Assembly: GCA_934408795.1 (NCBI GenBank)
Contig: CAKRVQ010000092.1
Location: 1 to 5,323 of the forward strand
Direction: 5' to 3'
DNA length: 5,323 nucleotides
Origin: an uncultured Eubacteriales bacterium
Lineage (GTDB): Bacteria > Bacillota > Clostridia > Oscillospirales > Acutalibacteraceae
Part shown: positions 1-4,249 of the stretch, in pieces
Position numbering within the stretch: the first letter of the stretch is position 1
How the letters are laid out: every line of letters starts with the position of its first letter
Notes under the pieces: model-generated
Told to the model about the DNA's origin: nothing
The model's database searches: none
The model's input: the letters and a program-made list of their open reading frames with translations, nothing else
Translations under genes and position numbers: made by a program

Positions 1-192
1 CGATGCCCGTTTGCCGCGCCTTCGGCGCTTTGCGGCGCTGCCGTCGGTCGGCTTGTTGTGCGGGTACCGTCGTCTGTTATTCGGAGCAATGCGGCATGAC
101 CTATAAAGATTCCGTAATTCAGAGTCTGTCGGTGTAACACATATCCTCGAAGCGACATAAGATGTTGTTGAGAAAGGAAAGGAGGAAACGAT
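1..192. other. Intergenic/leader region without a supported gene
   Basis: No convincing gene is visible. All three forward frames are open for roughly the first 100 bases, which in GC-rich sequence is weak evidence, and none has a start with a ribosome binding site. A short hairpin (GCGCC, loop TTC, GGCGC, 16-28) could belong to the end of an upstream unit but has no real T-tract. The region ends in the AAAGGAGG ribosome binding site (178-185) of the small gene at 193. Confidence 0.5.
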
Positions 193-342
193 ATGTGTAA
201 CAACGGATTTGGCAACGGATGCGGCTGGATAATCATACTCCTCGTAATCATATTCTGCTGCGGTAACAACGGCTGCGGATGCGGTAACAGCGGCTGCGGT
301 TGCGGCAACAACGGCTGCGGATGCGACAACTGCTGCGGTTGA
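193..342 (+). CDS. Small Cys/Gly-rich single-pass membrane peptide, function unknown
   Basis: Encodes 49 residues and is too short for usual gene-calling cutoffs. The case for translation is a perfect AAAGGAGG site (178-185) 7 bases before the ATG, a clean TGA stop and a terminator 19 bases downstream. The N-terminus (1-11) is short and Asn/Gly-rich. Residues 12-21 (WIIILLVIIF), up to the CC pair at 22-23, form a hydrophobic stretch that is short but could span or anchor in a membrane. Residues 24-44 are three copies of a heptapeptide (GNNGCGC, GNSGCGC, GNNGCGC), followed by DNCCG. Twelve of 49 residues are Cys, 14 Gly and 9 Asn. The Cys-rich tail could bind metal or cross-link through disulfides. 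In general make-up it recalls small Gly-rich hydrophobic peptides of sporulating Firmicutes (YjcZ-like), but I cannot assign a family. It is monocistronic, convergent with mntP. Function not assigned. Confidence 0.75.
   Translation: MCNNGFGNGCGWIIILLVIIFCCGNNGCGCGNSGCGCGNNGCGCDNCCG
262..324 (+). repeat. Three tandem 21-bp coding repeats in the Cys-rich peptide gene
   Basis: Units at 262-282, 283-303 and 304-324 each encode G-N-(N/S)-G-C-G-C. They differ by only a few bases: GGT/GGC in the first codon, AAC/AGC in the third, GGA/GGT in the sixth. The unit is exactly 7 codons, so gain or loss of copies keeps the frame. The high DNA identity suggests growth by slippage or unequal exchange, but codon use limited by the Gly/Cys/Asn composition also contributes. 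Confidence 0.8.
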
Positions 343-361
343 CGGCATAACGCTCCGAGGC

Positions 362-405
362 AAAAAAGAATTCCCGCCCTGTTTTCAGGGTGGGAATTAT
401 TTTTT
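362..405. terminator. Bidirectional intrinsic terminator between the small gene and mntP
   Basis: A 13-bp stem (369-381 with 386-398, one G-T pair at 376/391) closes a TTTT loop at 382-385. On the plus strand it is followed by A then TTTTTT (400-405), ending the small peptide transcript. On the minus strand the six A at 362-367 become the U-tract, so it can also end the mntP transcript, whose stop codon lies about 120 bases upstream on that strand. Stem strength and T-tracts on both sides make this a confident call. Confidence 0.93.
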
Positions 406-516
406 GCCTGTGCTTCTGTTGTATATGTTGTATGTGCCTTTTTTCGATCGCCCGCCGAAGGGTCTGATAGTGCGGTTTGAGCTTTTGCTCCCCCCGCCTG
501 TGCTCTCGGTTTACGG

Positions 517-1092
517 TCAACTGTTGTTTACAAGGTGCTCTGTAAGTATCTTTGCCGCGATGACTATAAGTATCGCACCGCCGGTTATCTGAGCCCCTCT
601 TTCATATCTTGAACCGAAGACATTACCGACATATATACCTATCGCGGAGATTATAAAGGTGATTGCGCCTATTATCAATACAGACTGCAAAAGGCCCAAA
701 GCGGTCATTTCAAGGGCGGCAAACGAAACTCCAACCGCAAGCGCATCGATGCTGGTTGCGATCGCAAGCACTACCATACTCTTGAACGAAAAAGACGCGT
801 CGACATTTTCGCCGTCATCTTTTTTGAACGCTTCCCTTATCATATTTCCGCCTATGAGCAAAAGGAGTGCAAATGCAATCCAGTGATCATAGCTTTTTAT
901 GTAGGAGGAAAAGCTCGTGCCGAGCAGGAATCCGATCGTAGGCATCAACGCCTGAAAGATGCCGAAATAAGCGCCGACGATGACGGCGTGGACCGGTTTT
1001 ACCTTGCTTACCGAAAGTCCCTTGCAGATCGATACCACAAAAGCATCCATGGATAAGCCGACGGCGAGGAAGAGAAGTTCGACAATGCCCAT
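517..1092 (-). CDS. mntP: Manganese efflux pump MntP (DUF204/YebN family)
   Basis: An inner-membrane exporter that removes excess Mn2+ from the cytoplasm. The 191-residue length is normal for the family. About six membrane segments are visible (roughly 3-22, 35-57, 70-88, 104-126, 132-155, 169-186). The protein has the family's internal duplication: each half carries a membrane-embedded acidic motif, LSMDAFVVS (Asp16) and ATSIDALAVGVSFA (Asp116). GGNMIREAF (81-89) and the C-terminal GGAILIVIAAKIL (171-183) also match the MntP pattern. The loop at about 90-103 (KKDDGENVD) is acidic and presumably exposed. The start is fixed by a GAGGTG site (1098-1103 on the plus strand) 5 bases before the ATG. 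Regulation is visible upstream: a Mn2+ riboswitch with a terminator, which supports the manganese assignment independently of the protein. It is convergent with the small Cys-rich gene and divergent from serS. Confidence 0.96.
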   Translation of the reverse strand: MGIVELLFLAVGLSMDAFVVSICKGLSVSKVKPVHAVIVGAYFGIFQALMPTIGFLLGTSFSSYIKSYDHWIAFALLLLIGGNMIREAFKKDDGENVDASFSFKSMVVLAIATSIDALAVGVSFAALEMTALGLLQSVLIIGAITFIISAIGIYVGNVFGSRYERGAQITGGAILIVIAAKILTEHLVNNS

Positions 1093-1103
1093 TTTTTCAC
1101 CTC

Positions 1104-1152
1104 AAAAAAATAAAAGACCCATCCGCGCTTTATGGTTCAGGCGGATAAGTCT
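1104..1152 (-). terminator. Terminator of the mntP riboswitch expression platform
   Basis: Read on the minus strand, a continuous 12-bp stem (plus-strand 1141-1152 with 1115-1126, two G-U pairs) closes a 14-base loop (1127-1140). It is followed by a U-rich run (plus-strand A-run at 1104-1115, broken once). It lies just upstream of the mntP ribosome binding site. Its first strand contains ACUUAU (1145-1150), which is also the 3' strand of the aptamer P1 helix, so aptamer and terminator cannot form together. That is the arrangement expected of a ligand-ON transcriptional switch. Confidence 0.88.
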
Positions 1153-1330
1153 CATCACTTACAACCAGACCAGGGCCGCAAAGACTCAGAATGTTGATAT
1201 GGTCACATTTCGAACGGTCTCTTTCGGACTGCCCTGCCTACGGCTGACTGCCCTTCAGCTGCGGTCGATTGCCTTGTCTGCTGCTGACTGCCGCGCTTTC
1301 CCGCTCGGAATGCCGATTACTCCCTTATGT
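1143..1330 (-). promoter_or_regulatory. yybP-ykoY manganese riboswitch upstream of mntP
   Basis: This family (RF00080) senses Mn2+ where two conserved loops meet. Seen on the minus strand: AUAAGGGAGUA (1328-1318), matching the family's purine-rich GGGGAGUA segment next to P1; AUCAACAUUC (1198-1189), matching the second conserved loop, usually CAACAUAC; and GAGACUUAU near the 3' end, matching the terminal GAGACC-type strand of P1. AUAAG pairs with CUUAU to form P1. A 12-bp helix with one mismatch (1301-1312 with 1206-1217) forms a long arm, and a hairpin (1174-1183 with 1158-1166) follows the second loop. The arm encloses about 83 bases of degenerate repeats, longer than I expect for the family. 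Position ahead of mntP and overlap with a terminator support a Mn2+-dependent ON switch. The call rests on motif reading, not a covariance search. Confidence 0.85.
1227..1292. repeat. Degenerate ~20-bp repeats inside the riboswitch arm
   Basis: The core GACTGCC occurs at 1227-1233, 1246-1252 and 1286-1292, with GATTGCC at 1267-1273. Steps between starts are 19, 21 and 19 bases. Flanks partly agree (CTGCCTACGGCT, TTGTCTGCTGCT). A fifth partial match, GAATGCC at 1308-1314, falls within the arm helix and may be chance. On the transcribed strand the core reads GGCAGUC. Some copies can pair with neighbours, for example GCUGA with UCAGC. Confidence 0.6.
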
Positions 1331-1337
1331 GAATCCA

Positions 1338-1366
1338 CTTATACCACAAATTCTCCGTTTTGTCAA
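1338..1366 (-). promoter_or_regulatory. Sigma-A promoter for the mntP riboswitch transcript
   Basis: On the minus strand there is TTGACA (plus 1361-1366), a 17-base spacer and TATAAG (plus 1338-1343). Transcription would start near 1331, a few bases before the AUAAGGGAGUA segment that opens the aptamer, which fits the riboswitch boundary well. Confidence 0.85.
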
Positions 1367-1374
1367 TCTTTTTG

Positions 1375-1408
1375 TTGCATTGGCATAACCTGTGTGGTAT
1401 ATTATATG
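1375..1408 (+). promoter_or_regulatory. Promoter for the serS T-box transcript
   Basis: TTGCAT (1375-1380), 17 bases, TATATT (1398-1403) is the best pair. An overlapping alternative is TTGGCA (1380-1385), 17 bases, TATATG (1403-1408). Either gives a start near 1410-1415, ahead of Stem I of the T-box. The -35 box lies only 8 bases from that of the divergent mntP promoter. Confidence 0.7.
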
Positions 1409-1411
1409 TGT

Positions 1412-1663
1412 TATACACAAAGTTTCATACGACCTGATATACTATCGGACAGAGATGAAAGAACACGGCAGATCATCCCACGGTAAAGAGAGGCGGCGGA
1501 AGGTGCGAGCCGCAGCGCGGGGCTGCTTTTCCGCTTTCGGAGTCCGAAGGGTTACGCCCTTTACAGCGTTCACGAGCGGTCACACCGTAGAACGGTGCGG
1601 CAATTTGGGTGGCAACACGGAGTCATTCGTCCCATTTTTTACGGTACGGGTGGCTTTTATTTT
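1412..1663 (+). promoter_or_regulatory. Serine T-box riboswitch (tRNA-Ser sensing leader) of serS
   Basis: The leader binds uncharged tRNA-Ser and then allows readthrough into serS. The T-box sequence is AATTTGGGTGGCAACACGG (1602-1620); its UGGC (1610-1613) can pair with the GCCA end of tRNA-Ser (discriminator G). Stem I base: UCGGAC (1445-1450) with GUCCGA (1542-1547), then a kink-turn-like internal loop (AGAGAU opposite GGA), then GAAAG (1457-1461) with CUUUC (1534-1538). Above it GCAG (1468-1471) pairs with CUGC (1523-1526), leaving a specifier loop whose 3' strand is UUUUCCG. UCC (1530-1532), a serine codon followed by a purine, is the predicted specifier. AAAGAGAGG and the hairpin GCGGC/GCCGC (1493-1497, 1509-1513) mark the distal part of Stem I. 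AAGGG/CCCTT (from 1547) and CACCGT/ACGGTG (1582-1596) follow as Stem II/III-like hairpins. Confidence 0.93.
1622..1663 (+). terminator. T-box terminator, alternative to the antiterminator
   Basis: GTCATTCGTCC (1622-1632) pairs with GG (1643-1644) and ACGGGTGGC (1646-1654), leaving one bulged T and using several G-U pairs, followed by TTTTATTTTA. The 5' strand includes the CGTCC that would pair with GGGTG of the T-box in the antiterminator, so the two structures are exclusive. Confidence 0.85.
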
Positions 1664-1667
1664 ATGT

Positions 1668-1673
1668 AAGGAG
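1668..1673 (+). promoter_or_regulatory. Ribosome binding site that fixes the serS start
   Basis: AAGGAG sits 7 bases before the ATG at 1681. The same frame is open back to a GTG at 1609, but that codon lies inside the T-box/antiterminator and lacks a binding site, so the shorter start is correct. Confidence 0.92.
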
Positions 1674-1680
1674 AATCAAA

Positions 1681-2970
1681 ATGCTTGACATCAAATTTGT
1701 AAGGGAGAATCCCGACATTGTAAAGCAGAACATCAAAAACAAATTTCAGGATGCAAAACTTCCTCTTGTTGACGAAGTCATTGCACTCGATGCCGAAAGC
1801 AGGCGCGTAAAGCAGGAGGCGGACGAGCTCCGCGCCAACAGGAACCGCCTTTCCAAGCAGATAGGCGTACTTATGGCGCAGGGTAAGAGGGATGAAGCCG
1901 AGGCAACGAAAAAGGCGGTCACCGAGCAGGCAGAAAAGCTGGCGGCGGACGAGGCCGTTGAAAACGAGCTTGAGGAAAAGATCCGCAAGATAATGATGAC
2001 AATACCCAACATCATCGATCCCTCCGTTCCGATAGGAAAGGATGACAGTGAAAATGTCGAAGTCGAGCGCTTCGGCGACCCCGTCGTCCCCGATTTCGAA
2101 ATACCGTATCATACCGATATCATGGAAAGATTCAACGGAATAGATATGGATGCCGCGGGAAGGGTGTCCGGCAACGGTTTCTACTACCTTATGGGCGATA
2201 TCGCAAGACTTCATTCGTCGATCCTCGCCTATGCGAGAGACTTTATGATAAACAAGGGCTTTACCTACTGCATCCCGCCGTTTATGATCCGTTCGAATGT
2301 CGTGACCGGCGTTATGAGTTTTGCCGAAATGGATGCGATGATGTACAAGATCGAGGGTGAGGATCTCTACCTCATCGGCACGAGCGAGCATTCCATGATA
2401 GGCAAGTTTATCGACACGGTGACTCCCGAGGAAAAGCTCCCCTACACGCTCACTTCGTATTCTCCCTGCTTCCGCAAGGAGAAGGGTGCCCACGGCATCG
2501 AGGAGCGCGGCATTTACCGCATCCATCAGTTTGAAAAGCAGGAAATGATCGTCGTCTGCAAACCCGAGGACTCAATGGAATGGTACAACAAAATGTGGAA
2601 GATGAGCGTTGAGCTCTTCCGCTCCATGGACATTCCCGTCCGTCAGCTTGAATGCTGCTCGGGAGATCTTGCCGATCTCAAGGTCAAGTCCTGCGATATA
2701 GAAGCATGGTCACCGAGGCAGAAAAAGTACTTTGAGGTATGCTCGTGTTCGAATCTCGGGGATGCTCAGGCGAGAAGACTCCGCATCCGCATTGCGGGAG
2801 AGGACGGCAAAAAATATCTTGCCCACACCCTCAACAACACGGTGGTCGCTCCTCCGCGTATGCTTATCGCCTTCCTTGAAAACAACCTGAATGCCGACGG
2901 CAGCGTTAACATTCCCCTGCCTCTGCGTCCGTATATGGGCGGCACCGAAAAGCTCATTCCGAAAAAATAA
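1681..2970 (+). CDS. serS: Seryl-tRNA synthetase, class II
   Basis: A cytoplasmic enzyme that attaches serine to tRNA-Ser using ATP. The 429-residue length is normal. Residues 1-110 form the N-terminal tRNA-binding arm, opening MLDIKFVREN with a charged, heptad-like helical hairpin at about 30-105. The catalytic core shows class II motifs: motif 1 around GFTYCIPPFMIR (193-204), the serine-site TSE (234-236), motif 2 with FRKEKGAHG (264-272; Arg265) leading to RIHQFEK (280-286), SCSNLGDAQARR (355-366), and motif 3 NNTVVAPPRMLIAFLEN (385-401; Arg393). Motif 2 has G-I-E-E-R-G where most bacterial SerRS have G-x-D-T-x-G, and motif 3 has NNTVVAPPR instead of the usual NGT/S-A-x-A-x-x-R. It is therefore a variant SerRS, intact by all key residues. 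Expression is controlled by the serine T-box directly upstream, which confirms amino acid specificity. It appears monocistronic, with another promoter 4 bases after its stop. Confidence 0.97.
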   Translation: MLDIKFVRENPDIVKQNIKNKFQDAKLPLVDEVIALDAESRRVKQEADELRANRNRLSKQIGVLMAQGKRDEAEATKKAVTEQAEKLAADEAVENELEEKIRKIMMTIPNIIDPSVPIGKDDSENVEVERFGDPVVPDFEIPYHTDIMERFNGIDMDAAGRVSGNGFYYLMGDIARLHSSILAYARDFMINKGFTYCIPPFMIRSNVVTGVMSFAEMDAMMYKIEGEDLYLIGTSEHSMIGKFIDTVTPEEKLPYTLTSYSPCFRKEKGAHGIEERGIYRIHQFEKQEMIVVCKPEDSMEWYNKMWKMSVELFRSMDIPVRQLECCSGDLADLKVKSCDIEAWSPRQKKYFEVCSCSNLGDAQARRLRIRIAGEDGKKYLAHTLNNTVVAPPRMLIAFLENNLNADGSVNIPLPLRPYMGGTEKLIPKK

Positions 2971-2973
2971 GTG

Positions 2974-3001
2974 TTGACAAAACGAAAAAAAGGTCTATAA
3001 T
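2974..3001 (+). promoter_or_regulatory. Full-consensus sigma-A promoter just after serS
   Basis: TTGACA (2974-2979), a 16-base A-rich spacer, and TATAAT (2996-3001). Both boxes match the consensus exactly, making this the strongest promoter in the window by sequence. Transcription would start near 3008. It either serves ilvE-panE through a leader of more than 200 bases or makes a very short RNA that ends at the next hairpin. Confidence 0.85.
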
Positions 3002-3016
3002 ATCACTTGTAAAGGC

Positions 3017-3062
3017 AACGGCGTCTTTGGAACTGTATCCGAGGACGCCGTTTATTGTTTTT
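3017..3062 (+). terminator. Strong intrinsic terminator-like hairpin, possible attenuator
   Basis: A 14-bp stem (3017-3030 with 3039-3052, two G-U pairs, GC-rich lower half) closes an 8-base loop, followed by TATTGTTTTT (3053-3062). It can serve as the terminator of serS. Because the consensus promoter lies between the serS stop and this hairpin, it would also stop transcripts starting near 3008 after only about 50 bases. No start codon with a binding site lies between promoter and hairpin, so leader-peptide attenuation is not supported. Confidence 0.8.
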
Positions 3063-3239
3063 AAAAGTCCTTCGGTTCCGTGCCGTAGGATCGTTTATTT
3101 GAGTGTGCAGCTCGATCAAGCGAACAGAAAGCATGCCGCCGCGAAGAGCTGCCGGCATATAGGCGGCAGAACGCGGCCGCACAGGCAAAACATACAAAAC
3201 GGGTAATCTAAACAAGACATGGGGAAAGGACAGATAGAT
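3063..3239 (+). other. Structured ilvE leader region without a gene
   Basis: No protein gene is supported. Two inverted repeats are visible. TCCTTCGG (3068-3075) pairs with CCGTAGGA (3083-3090), with one T-T mismatch. A two-tier hairpin spans 3138-3177: GCCGCG (3138-3143) with CGCGGC (3172-3177), an internal loop, then CTGCCG (3149-3154) with CGGCAG (3164-3169) around a 9-base loop. Neither has a T-tract. I found no T-box sequence and no recognisable metabolite riboswitch. No second good sigma-A promoter was seen, which favours the promoter at 2974-3001 serving ilvE. Confidence 0.5.
3225..3230 (+). promoter_or_regulatory. Ribosome binding site favouring the ilvE start at 3240
   Basis: AAAGGA lies 9 bases before the ATG at 3240. 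An in-frame ATG at 3219 would add seven residues (MGKGQID), but the bases before it (TAATCTAAACAAGAC) hold no binding site and that start would place the AAAGGA inside the gene. Confidence 0.7.
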
Positions 3240-4244
3240 ATGTCAAAGGAAGTAAAAGGCTTTGCCTATCATCAATTAAAGGAGCGCTATGTCGCCGAAT
3301 ATAAAGACGGCAAATGGGGAAAGGGCGGACTGTCCGAGGACGCGGAAATAAGGCTCAACGAGTCGGCGTGCGTTCTTCAGTACGCCCAGACCTGCTTCGA
3401 AGGATTAAAGGCATACCGCACAAAGGACGGCAGGGTCGTTTGCTTCAGGTCCGACCTCAATGCCTCGCGTCTTCACGACTCATGTGTAAGGATGATGATG
3501 CCGCCGCTGCCCGAAGGAATGTTTGAAGAGGCGGTGCGTGAAGTCGTTAAGGCAAACGAAGATGATATTCCGGATTACGAGACCGGCGGTTCACTGTATC
3601 TGAGACCCTATGTGTTCGGCAAAAACGCCGTCATCGGAGTCAAGCCCGCCACAGAGTTTGAGTTCCGTCTCTTTGCAACACCGGTCGGCGCCTATTTTTC
3701 GGGCGGAGCACGCCCGTTAAGGATCCGCATAAGCGATCTCGACCGCGCGGCACCTCACGGAACCGGTCACATCAAAGCGGGACTCAATTACGCCATGAGT
3801 CTGTATGCCATAACCGATGCACACGCAAACGGATATGACGAAAACCTCTACCTAGACTCCGCGACCAGGACATACATTGAGGAGACAGGCGGCGCAAACA
3901 TCATATTCATAACAAAAGACGGCAATCTCGTAACACCGAAATCGCCCACCATACTCCCCTCTATCACCCGCCGCTCGCTTCTTTATGTGGCGGAGCATTA
4001 CCTGGGCATCAATGCCGAAGAGAGACCCATAAGGCTTGATGAGATAGGCGACTTTGCCGAGTGCGGGCTCTGCGGCACCGCCGCGGTCATCTCGCCTGTG
4101 GGAACCATAGACGATCACGGAAAAGAATACCGTTTCGGCGCGGAAAGCGGCAAGTCGGTAATAGAAAAGCTCTATAGGACACTTATCGGCATCCAGCACG
4201 GCGAGATCGAAGCTCCCGAGGGCTGGCTCAAAGAGATCAGGTGA
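3240..4244 (+). CDS. ilvE: Branched-chain amino acid aminotransferase (PLP fold type IV)
   Basis: A cytoplasmic PLP enzyme that exchanges the amino group between glutamate and the 2-keto acids of valine, leucine and isoleucine. From the preferred ATG it has 334 residues, near the usual BCAT size. Visible motifs: YAQTCFEGLKAYR (48-60), YLRPYVFG (120-127), GHIKAGLNYA (177-186) with Lys179 as the expected Schiff-base lysine, YIEETGGANIIF (212-223) at the PLP phosphate/cofactor side, and GTAAVISPVG (279-288). Sequence style is that of the longer BCAT subgroup (type II) rather than the short E. coli-like IlvE, and differs from D-amino acid transaminases and aminodeoxychorismate lyases of the same fold. 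A CGLC pair (275-278) lies just before GTAAV; it is near, but not at, the position of the redox CXXC of mammalian BCATs. The next gene starts 5 bases after the stop, indicating an operon. Confidence 0.94.
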   Translation: MSKEVKGFAYHQLKERYVAEYKDGKWGKGGLSEDAEIRLNESACVLQYAQTCFEGLKAYRTKDGRVVCFRSDLNASRLHDSCVRMMMPPLPEGMFEEAVREVVKANEDDIPDYETGGSLYLRPYVFGKNAVIGVKPATEFEFRLFATPVGAYFSGGARPLRIRISDLDRAAPHGTGHIKAGLNYAMSLYAITDAHANGYDENLYLDSATRTYIEETGGANIIFITKDGNLVTPKSPTILPSITRRSLLYVAEHYLGINAEERPIRLDEIGDFAECGLCGTAAVISPVGTIDDHGKEYRFGAESGKSVIEKLYRTLIGIQHGEIEAPEGWLKEIR

Positions 4245-4249
4245 CGACT

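Noticed and set aside
275..340. CRISPR-like or regulatory reading of the short GC-rich repeats
   Set aside because: The repeats are contiguous, in frame and explained by the GNNGCGC coding units; there are no spacers.
248..520. Minus-strand 90-codon frame starting at the mntP stop
   Set aside because: It starts with TTG without a binding site, runs through the terminator, and its Arg/Cys/Ser-rich second half is simply the antisense of the Cys-rich repeat gene.
1609..1680. Extended serS start at GTG 1609
   Set aside because: The codon lies within the T-box sequence and the extension would translate the terminator; the ATG at 1681 has AAGGAG at proper spacing and the family-typical N-terminus MLDIKFVREN.
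980..1688. Plus-strand open frames across the mntP 5' region and serS leader
   Set aside because: They overlap the start of mntP on the other strand, the Mn2+ riboswitch, both promoters and the T-box; the translations show no recognisable protein and there are no binding sites.
1657..2526. Long minus-strand frame (289 codons) opposite serS
   Set aside because: A shadow of the real serS codons, which carry all class II synthetase motifs; it also begins within the gene without a binding site.
3003..3215. Minus-strand 70-codon frame between serS and ilvE
   Set aside because: It is antisense to the promoter hairpin and leader stems, lacks a ribosome binding site and has a low-complexity basic translation.
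3063..3239. A T-box or branched-chain amino acid leader peptide upstream of ilvE
   Set aside because: No GGGTGGNA-type T-box sequence and no short frame rich in Leu/Val/Ile codons with a binding site was found.
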